This document shows, piece by piece, positions 1 through 8,366 of a stretch of 60,614 bases of DNA. The stretch's first letter is position 1; each line of letters opens with the position of its first letter. The translations under genes and the position numbers were made by a program. The notes below the pieces were generated by a model, which was not told the DNA's origin, searched no databases, and worked only from the letters and a program-made list of their open reading frames with translations. The DNA comes from Bacteroidales bacterium. Its GTDB lineage: Bacteria > Bacteroidota > Bacteroidia > Bacteroidales > UBA10428. The stretch spans positions 1-60,614 of the forward strand of contig JAFGQZ010000101.1 of assembly GCA_016935435.1 (NCBI GenBank), given 5' to 3'.

Positions 1-91
1 ATACAAAAATCTGATTGAAATCATTATCGGATTATCTATTTAGATGTACTTTAATGCCATAGTCTATATTGTCGGACAAAAATTTTAAGAC

Positions 92-1429
92 ATGGATGTT
101 ACAAAAATATTACAAAGCCTTGAACAGCGAAACCCTGGAGAAACAGAGTATTTACAGGCGGTACACGAAGTGTTGGTTTCAATAGCCGGTGTATATAACC
201 AAAACCCGCATTTTAAGTCGGCCAATATCATCGAACGAATCATAGAGCCCGACCGTGTACTCACATTTAAAGTGCCATGGGTTGACGATGAGGGCAACGT
301 ACATGTGAACCGGGGGTTTCGCATACAGTTTAACAATGCAATTGGCCCCTATAAGGGAGGGTTAAGGTTTCACCCCAGTGTAAACCTGAGCATCTTGAAA
401 TTCCTGGGTTTTGAGCAAATTTTTAAAAATGCCCTTACAACTTTGCCAATGGGAGGGGCGAAAGGTGGCTCCGATTTTCAGCCAAAAGGAAAATCGAACA
501 ACGAGATTATGCGTTTCTGCCAATCGTTTATGTTGGAGCTGTGGCGCATTATAGGCCCCGAAACCGATGTTCCGGCCGGCGATATTGGCGTTGGGGGGCG
601 CGAAATAGGCTTTTTGTTTGGTGCCTACAAAAAGCTTACCAACGAACATGTTGGTGTTTTAACAGGCAAGGGCATAAACTGGGGGGGCAGTCTTATCAGG
701 CCTGAAGCTACAGGTTTTGGGGCAGTTTATTTTGCACAGGAAATGCTTCAAACAAAAAAACTGTCACTGGCAGGAAAAACTGTGGCTGTATCGGGTTTTG
801 GAAATGTGGCCTGGGGCGCTGTTACAAAACTTAACGAGTTGGGGGCAAAAGTGGTTACCCTTTCGGGCCCCGATGGTTACATTTTCGACGAAAAGGGAAT
901 AAGCGGAGATAAAATTGCTTACATGCTCGAACTCCGTGCCAGCAACAACGATATCATTGCCCCTTTCGCCGATGAGTTCGACAGCGCTGTGTTTGTTTCC
1001 GGAAAGCGCCCCTGGGAAATAAAATGCGATTTGGCAATGCCCTGTGCCACCCAAAACGAGCTTGACAAAAACGATGCACTTCAACTGATAAATAACGGAT
1101 GTATTTGCATTTGCGAAGGGGCAAACATGCCTTGTACCCCCGAAGCTATTGAATTGTTCCAGGGCAATAAGCTCTTATATGCACCCGGTAAAGCTGCCAA
1201 TGCCGGCGGGGTGGCAACTTCGGGGCTCGAAATGACACAGAACTCCATGAAGCTTGGTTGGCCCCGTGATGAGGTTGACCAACGTTTACACCTTATTATG
1301 CAGGCTATACACGAAACATGCCGAAAATACGGCACCCAGCCCGACGGATATGTCGATTATGTAAAAGGGGCAAATATTGCCGGTTTCTTAAAAGTGGCAA
1401 ATGCAATGATCGATCAGGGGGTTATTTGA
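92..1429 (+). CDS. gdhA: NADP-type glutamate dehydrogenase
   Basis: Hexameric cytosolic enzyme interconverting 2-oxoglutarate plus ammonium and glutamate, so an ammonium assimilation step. The 445-residue length fits the class I (about 450 aa) NADP-type family. Visible motifs are the substrate-binding PMGGAKGGSDF block with the catalytic lysine at K124, PAGDIGVGGREIGF further on, and a Rossmann-type VSGFGNVA turn near residues 233-240 for the dinucleotide. The ATG at 92 gives a start of normal family length. It stands alone: 91 bases precede it in the window and 392 non-coding bases follow. NADP rather than NAD preference is inferred from overall similarity to the biosynthetic type, not from a tested residue. 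Confidence 0.95.
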   Translation: MDVTKILQSLEQRNPGETEYLQAVHEVLVSIAGVYNQNPHFKSANIIERIIEPDRVLTFKVPWVDDEGNVHVNRGFRIQFNNAIGPYKGGLRFHPSVNLSILKFLGFEQIFKNALTTLPMGGAKGGSDFQPKGKSNNEIMRFCQSFMLELWRIIGPETDVPAGDIGVGGREIGFLFGAYKKLTNEHVGVLTGKGINWGGSLIRPEATGFGAVYFAQEMLQTKKLSLAGKTVAVSGFGNVAWGAVTKLNELGAKVVTLSGPDGYIFDEKGISGDKIAYMLELRASNNDIIAPFADEFDSAVFVSGKRPWEIKCDLAMPCATQNELDKNDALQLINNGCICICEGANMPCTPEAIELFQGNKLLYAPGKAANAGGVATSGLEMTQNSMKLGWPRDEVDQRLHLIMQAIHETCRKYGTQPDGYVDYVKGANIAGFLKVANAMIDQGVI

Positions 1430-1821
1430 GGATAAAGTTCAAAGTTTAAAATTTGAGGTTTTAAGTAAACGGTAAACAGTGAAAAGTAAAGGCAGGATTT
1501 TTTATATTCTGAATAGTTAATCATATTCCTCTATTTTGCATTTATCTTCTGCCGGGCAAAAGACTATTTACTAGCCTCAAACTTAAACCAAGGCAAAATC
1601 ATAATTTTTAAAATTTATAATATAGCGGTATTAATTAAAGGGGCAGGTTTGTGTTGTTGTTTGATTATAATAGGTTTAAGGTAAAGAAAACAGGCATAAA
1701 TACAGCTTTTGTTTTACAGTTAAATATTTACTTAAGAACCTTAGAAATATACCCATAATTGTACATCAATTAATATTTTTGTTTATCTTGCCAGTATTCA
1801 AAACAAACCTTTTGCCCTTAA
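1430..1821. other. Intergenic region with a long inverted repeat
   Basis: There is no convincing gene in these 392 AT-rich bases between gdhA and the hybrid kinase. An imperfect inverted repeat is present: GTTTAAAATTTGAGG at 1444-1458 against CCTCAAACTTAAACC at 1575-1589, differing by a one-base insertion and one mismatch. Inside it, GGCAG near 1491 faces CTGCC near 1550, and AGTAAA motifs face TTTACT. This could be a degenerate small repetitive element or a chance fold. I saw no terminator with a T-tract directly after gdhA. Confidence 0.5.
1774..1781 (+). promoter_or_regulatory. Candidate -7 box for the hybrid kinase
   Basis: TATTTTTG matches the Bacteroidetes TAnnTTTG -7 consensus and lies 40 bases before the ATG at 1822. 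No TTG or TTTG is found at the expected 19-21 base spacing upstream, so the assignment rests on one box in AT-rich DNA. Confidence 0.3.
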
Positions 1822-3939
1822 ATGACCAGTGAGTTGTCATACGATGAATTGGCCCGTCGGAACAACGAATTGCAAGCCCAGGTTGCTTCACTCAGAAATG
1901 AAGTTGAGTTGTTGCGCAAATCGTTTTTGCCGCCTGAAACATATTATAAAGACAGGTTTTACAAAATAAACGAAAATGTAAACGATGTTGTTTACCGGTT
2001 CAATGTAACCGAAAGAAGGTATGAATACCTCAGTGAACAAACATCGGGCCTCTTTGGTTATACCACCCATGAAATTATAAACAACAACAAACTTCTAAGG
2101 CATATTATACATCCCGATTCCATGCCTGTTTTTTTTGCCCAATGGCGCAATGTGTTCAGGGGCACTGTGCCGGATTTTACCGAAGTAAAAATTATTCGCA
2201 AAGACGGGAAAGTTCGGTGGGTATTGCAAAAAAACATTGCAATACGCGACAAAAACAATAAAATAATAGCAATAGAAGGCATAGTTACCGATGTTACCGA
2301 TAGAAAAAGCGCACAGGAAAAACTAATCGAAAGCGAAGCGCAAAAAAAAGCCATACTTAACAACCTGCCCCATCTGGCATGGCTTAAAAGCTGCGAAGGA
2401 AAATACCTTTCGGTAAACGAATCGTTTGCATCGAGGTTTAATAAAACTGTTGATGAACTTTTAGGAAAAACCGATTACGATATATTTGACGAACTTAGTG
2501 CAAAACGATACTTAGAAGAAGACAATATTGTTTTCCAAAGTAAAAGACAATTATATATTGAAGAAAGGGAGAACGATAAAACCTGGGAAAAGTTTAAAGC
2601 CCCGATTTTTAACGAGCAGGGCGAGGTTATTGGAATAACAGGCATTTCGCTCGATATTAGCCGCCGCAAGAAAAACGAAGAAGCCATTAAGGAATACAGC
2701 GAAAAACTGGCCGTGCAGAATGTTAAGTTAAAGCTGATAAACGACGAACTTACAGAAGCAAAAGAAAAGGCCGAAGAGGCCGATCGCCTGAAATCGGCTT
2801 TTTTGGCAAACATGAGCCACGAAATACGAACGCCCATGAATGCTATTTTGGGCTTTGCTACCCTTCTGCGCGACAGGAAACTTCCCGAGAGCAAACAGGT
2901 TGAGTTTATTAACCTCATCAATGCAAATTGCCGTCAACTCCTGAATATTATTTCCGATTTAATTGACATTTCGAAAATCGAAGCCAACCAAATTACAATT
3001 TTCAATAAAAACTTTAATGTCAACAAAGTGTTAGGGGCACTCAGGCAGAATGTTGAAAACCAAATTGCTTCGCTAAGCAAGCCAATCGACGTGTACCTGA
3101 AGATGCCCCTTCCGGAGGCCGAAGCAAATATCTTTACCGATAAAGTAAGGCTGGAACAAATTCTGTCAAACCTTATTAGCAATGCCTTAAAATTCACCGA
3201 TAAAGGGTATATAGAGTTAGGCTATAAAATCGACTGGGACAATAACGACATAGTTTTTTATGTTAAAGATACCGGCATTGGCCTTACAAGTAAAGAACAA
3301 AAGGTAATTTTTGAACAGTTCAGGCAGGTAAGCACTTCGTACAATAAACTATACGGCGGTACTGGCCTGGGCTTGTCGATATCTAAAGGGCTTATTGAAA
3401 AATTGGGTGGGAAAATATGGGTAGAGTCAGAAGTTGAAAGGGGCTCGACATTCTATTTCAGCATTCCGTATAATGTTGGGCAAAAATTGCAACCCGACAG
3501 AATACCTTTTGTTACAGTTTACAATTGGAAAGGAAAAACCATTCTTATTGCCGAAGATGAAAAAACAAATTATTATTTGCTCGAAAATATAATAAAACCT
3601 GCAAATGCCGATATTATATGGGTGAATAATGGTTACGATGCTATTTCGGCCTGTAAAGATAACCCTTGCATCGACCTGGTTTTAATGGACATTAAAATGC
3701 CCGACATGAACGGGCTTGAAGCCACGAAACAAATAAAGGCCATAAGGCCCGGTTTGCCTGTTATTGCACAAACGGCCTATGCCATGCCAAACGATGAAGA
3801 CAATTGTATAGATGCAGGTTGCGACGATTATATTGCCAAACCGCTTGGTATCGACGAAATATTGAATAAAATAAACATACACTTAAACAGGAAGCAAACT
3901 TCAGGGAACAATTTAAAAGTGGTAAAAAAACAGCTCTGA
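1822..3939 (+). CDS. Soluble PAS-PAS hybrid histidine kinase
   Basis: A 705-residue signalling kinase that should autophosphorylate and pass phosphate to its own receiver domain. Domains in order: short N-terminal coiled coil (about 5-35), PAS with PAC (about 45-160), second PAS (about 170-285), coiled-coil linker, HisKA with SHEIRTPMN and phosphoacceptor H333, HATPase_c with an N box near 443-460 and G boxes DTGIG and GGTGLGLS (about 482-520), then a receiver domain with phosphoacceptor D623 in LVLMDIKMPD. No signal peptide or membrane segment is seen, so a cytosolic signal is likely. No HPt or output protein lies next to it. The gene ends two bases before the convergent response regulator, which is a different system by strand. 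The ligand of the PAS domains is unknown. Confidence 0.9.
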   Translation: MTSELSYDELARRNNELQAQVASLRNEVELLRKSFLPPETYYKDRFYKINENVNDVVYRFNVTERRYEYLSEQTSGLFGYTTHEIINNNKLLRHIIHPDSMPVFFAQWRNVFRGTVPDFTEVKIIRKDGKVRWVLQKNIAIRDKNNKIIAIEGIVTDVTDRKSAQEKLIESEAQKKAILNNLPHLAWLKSCEGKYLSVNESFASRFNKTVDELLGKTDYDIFDELSAKRYLEEDNIVFQSKRQLYIEERENDKTWEKFKAPIFNEQGEVIGITGISLDISRRKKNEEAIKEYSEKLAVQNVKLKLINDELTEAKEKAEEADRLKSAFLANMSHEIRTPMNAILGFATLLRDRKLPESKQVEFINLINANCRQLLNIISDLIDISKIEANQITIFNKNFNVNKVLGALRQNVENQIASLSKPIDVYLKMPLPEAEANIFTDKVRLEQILSNLISNALKFTDKGYIELGYKIDWDNNDIVFYVKDTGIGLTSKEQKVIFEQFRQVSTSYNKLYGGTGLGLSISKGLIEKLGGKIWVESEVERGSTFYFSIPYNVGQKLQPDRIPFVTVYNWKGKTILIAEDEKTNYYLLENIIKPANADIIWVNNGYDAISACKDNPCIDLVLMDIKMPDMNGLEATKQIKAIRPGLPVIAQTAYAMPNDEDNCIDAGCDDYIAKPLGIDEILNKINIHLNRKQTSGNNLKVVKKQL

Positions 3940-3941
3940 TT

Positions 3942-4634
3942 TTACTCCTCGACTTCGAGTTTAAACCCTGTATTGTGAATGTTGCTTATGTTAACCCCAC
4001 TTTCTGTTTTAAGCAGCTTACGTAGTTTTGTTATATAAACATCCATGCTCCGGCCCATAAAGTAATCGTCGTCGCCCCAAATTGCCTTTAGGGCAACTTC
4101 GCGCCGCAAGGTTTTGTTTTTATACTCACATAACATGCGCAAGACTTCAGCTTCGCGCCTGGTAAGAGGTTGTTTGCCAAGCTTAGGCGATAGTAATGTT
4201 TGTTCGGAAAAATTGAAAGTATAGGGGCCAAACTCATAAATTTCCGATGTATATGCAGGGTTGCTGCCGGTTCGCCTTAATATAGCCTCAATGCGAAGTT
4301 TAAGTTCTTCGGTGCTGAATGGTTTTGTGATATAATCGTCGGCACCCAGCCTGAAGCCTCTTATGCGGTCTTCCTTCATGGAGCGTGCAGTTAAAAAAAT
4401 AACAGGCAGCATTTTGTCTTTTTTACGTATGGTTTCGGCAACCGAAAAACCATCGACCTGTGGCATCATAATATCCAATATTACTATATCGAACTTACTT
4501 TTATTATAAAGGTCAATACCCTGTTTCCCGTTGGTTGCCAAAGAAACATTGAAACCTGCAATTTCCAGGAAGTCTTTGGTAACAAAGCCCAGGTTCTCAT
4601 CGTCTTCTACCAGTAAAATATGTTGTTTCACCAC
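3942..4634 (-). CDS. OmpR-family response regulator
   Basis: A 230-residue DNA-binding response regulator. The N-terminal receiver domain (about 5-118) has the acidic pair D11/D12 in LLVEDDE, phosphoacceptor D54 in VILDIMMP and the conserved lysine in YITKPF. The C-terminal half (about 130-228) is a winged-helix domain ending in the typical YITKLRKLL recognition-helix region. It is 14 bases downstream of the histidine kinase gene on the same strand, so the pair is almost certainly co-transcribed and cognate. It resembles the RprY type of Bacteroidales, but I do not assign that symbol because orthology cannot be tested here. Confidence 0.93.
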   Translation of the reverse strand: MVKQHILLVEDDENLGFVTKDFLEIAGFNVSLATNGKQGIDLYNKSKFDIVILDIMMPQVDGFSVAETIRKKDKMLPVIFLTARSMKEDRIRGFRLGADDYITKPFSTEELKLRIEAILRRTGSNPAYTSEIYEFGPYTFNFSEQTLLSPKLGKQPLTRREAEVLRMLCEYKNKTLRREVALKAIWGDDDYFMGRSMDVYITKLRKLLKTESGVNISNIHNTGFKLEVEE

Positions 4635-4648
4635 ATTTAATTTTATTG

Positions 4649-5926
4649 TTAGACATAAGTGTTATAAAAAGTTTGCTGGGGCAAAAATATACTTACAGTT
4701 GTACCTTTATTAATTGTACTGGAAATTTCAATTTTTCCGTTGTGGGCATCTACCATAGTTTTTACGTAGAATAAACCCAGCCCGAAGCCTTTAACGTTAT
4801 GTACATTGCCCGATGGCACACGGTAGAATTTTTCGTAAACTTTGCCGAGGGCTTCTTTAGGTATGCCAATCCCGTTATCAGAAACAGAGAACATAAAATA
4901 ATCGCCGGTATTTTTAGTTGTAATTTTCATGCTTGTGTTTTCCCCCGAATATTTAACAGCGTTGTCCACCAGGTTGTTCAAAATATTGCGTAGATGCATG
5001 GGGTCGGCAAAAACATGGGCATTTTGCGCCAAAAAATCGTAATCGAGCCGCACATTTTTGGTGCAGGCTTCAACACAATATACTTCAACAGCTTTATATA
5101 TAAGCTTGTGCATGTCAAATTCTTCCTTTTCTATTTTTATTTGCCCGCGCTCCATCGATGATATGTTTAACACTTTTTCGACCAGTTTTCGCATACGCTG
5201 GTTTTCTTCAAAAATAATTTTCGGATAGCGGGCCATCCGGTCATTTTTATCTTGCTTGTATGCGTTTATAAGTATTTCGGAAGTTACCGATATGGTTGAA
5301 ATAGGGGTTTTTAATTCGTGGGTCATGTTGTTGATGAAATCGTTTTTAATTTCTGCCAGCTTTTTCTGCTGGTAGAAATTAAAAACTACTATTATAAACG
5401 AAGCTGATGCTGTAACAATGAAAAAAGCCGATAATACCATCCACACAATAAATTCCCCGGCAATATTCCTGCCACGTTGAAAATAATATACCGACAGGTG
5501 TATGTACTCTTTATGCCAAAGGCACGAAAGGCACAATTTGTATGCTGGTTCTTCGAAACGTGCCTCGAAGCCGTTTGCAGTATAAACAATTTCGTTGGTA
5601 GGTGTAACAACCAGGGCGTAAGCAAATTCATTTCCCAGTTGGTGGTAATCAGAGTATTTTTGGACAAGGCTTCGCAAAAGAATTGTGTCTATAACATCGA
5701 AAAGCTCCAGGTTGTTGTTTTCAACATGGCCGATAATATGTACCGATGTGTCGGCAAATGTTTTCATTTCAGCCACAACATCGCTAAGCATTTGGTTTGC
5801 CCGGTGATCGAACTGGCGTTGGGTAACATTCAGGGTTTTTCTTAACCAATAAGTTTGAGTAAGAAAAATACCTAACAGCGATATTGCTGCAACAATAATT
5901 ATGCTTAACAATGTACGGTGTGTCAT
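4649..5926 (-). CDS. Membrane sensor histidine kinase
   Basis: A 425-residue classical sensor kinase. Membrane segments at about 5-27 and 160-183 enclose a periplasmic sensing domain of about 130 residues with a small cluster of cysteines (LCLSCLW, near 131-137). The cytosolic part has HisKA with MTHELKTP and phosphoacceptor H203, then HATPase_c with N, G1 (DNGIGIP) and G2 (GFGLGLFYV) boxes. There is no HAMP domain between membrane and kinase core. It precedes its response regulator by 14 bases. It resembles RprX-type kinases, but that is a similarity judgement. The paired cysteines in the periplasm might bind a metal or form a disulfide; this is inference. Confidence 0.92.
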   Translation of the reverse strand: MTHRTLLSIIIVAAISLLGIFLTQTYWLRKTLNVTQRQFDHRANQMLSDVVAEMKTFADTSVHIIGHVENNNLELFDVIDTILLRSLVQKYSDYHQLGNEFAYALVVTPTNEIVYTANGFEARFEEPAYKLCLSCLWHKEYIHLSVYYFQRGRNIAGEFIVWMVLSAFFIVTASASFIIVVFNFYQQKKLAEIKNDFINNMTHELKTPISTISVTSEILINAYKQDKNDRMARYPKIIFEENQRMRKLVEKVLNISSMERGQIKIEKEEFDMHKLIYKAVEVYCVEACTKNVRLDYDFLAQNAHVFADPMHLRNILNNLVDNAVKYSGENTSMKITTKNTGDYFMFSVSDNGIGIPKEALGKVYEKFYRVPSGNVHNVKGFGLGLFYVKTMVDAHNGKIEISSTINKGTTVSIFLPQQTFYNTYV

Positions 5927-5960
5927 AGGCTTATTAAATAGTGCGCCAGGCAGAAAGGTA

Positions 5961-5968
5961 CAAATTTA
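5961..5968 (-). promoter_or_regulatory. Candidate -7 box for the two-component operon
   Basis: Read on the minus strand this is TAAATTTG, a full match to TAnnTTTG, about 35 bases upstream of the kinase start at 5926. No good -33 TTTG is present. It fits a promoter in the 116-base gap after pth. Confidence 0.45.
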
Positions 5969-6042
5969 CGCACGATTTGCCGCCCACATTCGTTTATTAA
6001 CAATGCCTTAACATTAATTATTATGAAAAAAAGGGGGGAGTT

Positions 6043-6609
6043 TTATCCTTTTTTATTTAGACGGGTCATTGTTAGCTCAAGCCCAATGGTGCCGAAACTC
6101 TTAATAATTTCAACAGTATGGCCGATTAGTTCGGGGAGTTTTTGTTCTTCATCGGCTGTCCATTCGCCCAGCACATAGTTTATTTGTTGTCCTTTATGGA
6201 AATTGTCGCCAATACCAAAGCGTACCCTGGCATAATTGGCAGTGCCCAGTACCTGGGTAATGTTGCTTAGTCCGTTATGTCCTCCATCGCCGCCTTTGGG
6301 CTTAATGCGTATTGTGCCAAGGGGCAGGGCAATGTCATCGACAATAATCAATAAATTTTCGAGAGGAACTTTAGTTTGTTTCAGCCAGTAGTTTACTGCC
6401 TGGCCGCTGAGGTTCATGTAAGTCGATGGTTTTAGGAGCACATAATTACGTGCCTTGAATTTGTATTCGGCCACCATGCCATAGCGTTTGTCTTCAAAAA
6501 AAATATTGGATGCCCCGGCAAGGGCATCCAATACTTTAAATCCTATATTATGACGGGTGTTTTTATACTCAGCGCCAATATTTCCCAAACCAACTATAAG
6601 GTACTTCAA
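6043..6609 (-). CDS. pth: Peptidyl-tRNA hydrolase
   Basis: Recycles peptidyl-tRNA that drops off ribosomes by cleaving the ester bond. I start it at a TTG (6609) rather than at a longer frame reaching into rplY. An AGGAGG sits five bases upstream of this TTG, and numbering from it places N10 and H20 (in NTRHNIGF) at the positions known for the E. coli enzyme. It also leaves a normal 188-residue product and a 31-base gap to rplY. Other conserved parts are YMNLSGQ with N66 and the D91/D92 pair in IIVDDIALP. It is probably co-transcribed with rplY, a pairing common in bacteria. A strong Shine-Dalgarno is unusual in this phylum and may compensate for the weak start codon. Confidence 0.93.
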   Translation of the reverse strand: MKYLIVGLGNIGAEYKNTRHNIGFKVLDALAGASNIFFEDKRYGMVAEYKFKARNYVLLKPSTYMNLSGQAVNYWLKQTKVPLENLLIIVDDIALPLGTIRIKPKGGDGGHNGLSNITQVLGTANYARVRFGIGDNFHKGQQINYVLGEWTADEEQKLPELIGHTVEIIKSFGTIGLELTMTRLNKKG

Positions 6610-6640
6610 GGTAGCCTCCTGTATAGTTTTACGGCTTAGC

Positions 6641-7234
6641 TTATTCAGCAGCGCCTTCAGCTTCAACAACAGTTGTAAGGCCTTTTGCCGAAACGCGCGA
6701 CGAAACTACTGCAACAACCAAAGCTTGTGCAGGGTCGAGCAGCTCAACCTTGTCGTATTTCAGGTTGCCTACCTTAATAGTGCCACCGATATTTAGCTCG
6801 GTAATATCCACATCCAACACTTCTGGCATATCGTTAACCAGCCCTTTAACTTTAAGGTAGCGGCGTTTCTGGCTAATTTTTCCACCGGCTAACACTCCTT
6901 TGCTGGTGCCGCTTAAGGTAATGGGCAGTGAAACAACACATGGTTTGTTTTCAGAAATTTCAACAAAGTCAATGTGGTAAAGGGCATCGCTCACGGGGTG
7001 AAACTGGATGTCTTTTAATACAGCAAGGTGTTTGCTGCCTTCGATATCCAACTCTACTTTATATACATGGTTTGTATATATTAGGTTTTTAAAATCGTTC
7101 TCATGAGCATAAAAATGGAAGTTTTCCTTGCCGCCATACATTACACATGGTACGTTTTTCTGCGAACGCAGCAGCTTACTGTTTTGTTTGCCTAAATTGG
7201 TTCTTTTTGTTACTTTAATCGATAATGTTTTCAT
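6641..7234 (-). CDS. rplY: 50S ribosomal protein L25/general stress protein Ctc
   Basis: A 197-residue long-form L25 that binds 5S rRNA. It has the N-terminal RNA-binding domain (about 1-95, with the QFHPVSDALYHIDFVEI segment typical of the family), a C-terminal TL5-like beta domain (about 96-180), and an Ala/Glu-rich tail. The short E. coli form has only the first domain. It is first in a likely rplY-pth operon. The 5' region carries a TATATTTG -7 box and three inverted repeats, so leader-based control is possible. Confidence 0.95.
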   Translation of the reverse strand: MKTLSIKVTKRTNLGKQNSKLLRSQKNVPCVMYGGKENFHFYAHENDFKNLIYTNHVYKVELDIEGSKHLAVLKDIQFHPVSDALYHIDFVEISENKPCVVSLPITLSGTSKGVLAGGKISQKRRYLKVKGLVNDMPEVLDVDITELNIGGTIKVGNLKYDKVELLDPAQALVVAVVSSRVSAKGLTTVVEAEGAAE

Positions 7235-7334
7235 AAAAATAAAACAATTTAAATTGTGCTACTTGGAATTAAATTCCCCATCACACCATTGCTTTAAACA
7301 ACAATTCCCTGTGTGAAAAAGGGCTGCAAATATA
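7235..7334 (-). promoter_or_regulatory. rplY promoter and structured leader
   Basis: On the minus strand TATATTTG (7327-7334) matches the -7 consensus; the expected -33 region is only T-rich. The roughly 85-base leader that follows contains three inverted repeats: TCACAC/GTGTGA arms at 7281-7286 and 7311-7316, the palindrome GGAATTAAATTCC at 7265-7277, and the perfect palindrome ACAATTTAAATTGT at 7244-7257 just before the ATG. Ribosomal protein leaders often bind their own product, but no known L25 leader structure was matched here. Confidence 0.45.
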
Positions 7335-7350
7335 ATTATTAATAACGGTT

Positions 7351-8283
7351 TTAAAAAATAAAGTTTGAGCTAATTGATTTGTATTTATATACTTTGTTAA
7401 TAACATCGGCAAACAGGTCGGCAACCGAAATTACTTTTATTTTTTCGGAATGTCCCCTTAGTGGTATAGTATCTGAAACTACCAGTTCTTTAATCGACGA
7501 ATTGTCGATTCTTTCGTATGCAGGGCCCGACAAAACCGGGTGGGTTGCCAGAACGCGTACACTTTTTGCCCCTTCGCCCATCATCATATCGGCAGCAAGG
7601 CAAACAGTACCGGCAGTGTCAATCATGTCATCGACAATAACCATATCGCGGTCTTTGACTTCGCCAATAACTTTAATTTCGCCAACAACATTTGCTTTTT
7701 TTCTTACTTTATAGCAAATAACCATTTCGCTGTTCAAGAACCTGGCGTATGCATTGGCCCTTTTCGACCCCCCCATGTCGGGTGCGGCAATAACAAGGTC
7801 TTGCCCAAGGCTTTTCAGGTATGGGATAAAAAGTGATGAGGCATATAAATGGTCAACCGGCACATCGAAAAAACCCTGTATCTGGTCGGCATGCAGGTCC
7901 ATGGTCATTATTCTGTCAACACCTGCTGCGCTTAACAGATCGGCAACCATTTTTGCCCCTATGGAACAACGCGGGCGGTCTTTTCTGTCCTGGCGCGCCA
8001 ACCCGAGGTATGGAATTACAGCAACAACTTTGTAGGCCGATGCACGTTTTGCTGCGTCAATCATTAACAGCAGTTCCATAAGGTTGTCTTGGGGCGGGAA
8101 TGTCGATTGTACGATAAATACAATGCAGCCGCGCACCGATTCGTCGTAGGCAGGCTGAAATTCTCCGTCGCTGAATTCAAGTACCGAGGTTTTTCCTAAT
8201 TCTGTTCCAAAACTTTTGGCAATTTTTTCAGCCAGATAGGCCGAAGAGCGGCCGGTAAAAAACTTAATTGGGGCTTTTTTCAT
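7351..8283 (-). CDS. prs: Ribose-phosphate pyrophosphokinase
   Basis: Makes PRPP from ribose 5-phosphate and ATP for nucleotide, histidine and NAD synthesis. Starting at ATG 8283 gives 310 residues (MKKAPIKFFTGRSS), the usual class I length; a TTG six codons upstream is less likely. Seen motifs: FSDGEF near the N-terminus, the ATP-binding RQDRKDRPR region, the DLHADQIQGFF segment and the PRPP-binding loop VDDMIDTAGT. It has its own -7 box and is separated from engB by 83 bases, so it is probably transcribed alone. Confidence 0.96.
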   Translation of the reverse strand: MKKAPIKFFTGRSSAYLAEKIAKSFGTELGKTSVLEFSDGEFQPAYDESVRGCIVFIVQSTFPPQDNLMELLLMIDAAKRASAYKVVAVIPYLGLARQDRKDRPRCSIGAKMVADLLSAAGVDRIMTMDLHADQIQGFFDVPVDHLYASSLFIPYLKSLGQDLVIAAPDMGGSKRANAYARFLNSEMVICYKVRKKANVVGEIKVIGEVKDRDMVIVDDMIDTAGTVCLAADMMMGEGAKSVRVLATHPVLSGPAYERIDNSSIKELVVSDTIPLRGHSEKIKVISVADLFADVINKVYKYKSISSNFIF

Positions 8284-8319
8284 TTTTTCTTTGTTGAGCA
8301 AAGAGGCTTATTAGCGCTG

Positions 8320-8327
8320 CAAAAGTA
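8320..8327 (-). promoter_or_regulatory. -7 box for prs
   Basis: Minus-strand TACTTTTG is a full TAnnTTTG match, 37 bases upstream of the chosen ATG at 8283. The -33 element is only a partial match (TTTC). It supports the ATG at 8283 over longer starts. Confidence 0.5.
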
Positions 8328-8366
8328 AAAAATATCTTACGAAAAAGTGAAACCTGTATTAATATT

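Noticed and set aside
6020..6055. Possible terminator overlapping the pth stop
   Set aside because: The A-rich and T-rich arms (AAAAAAGG/CCTTTTTT) pair weakly and include the stop codon; a downstream kinase promoter does not need it.
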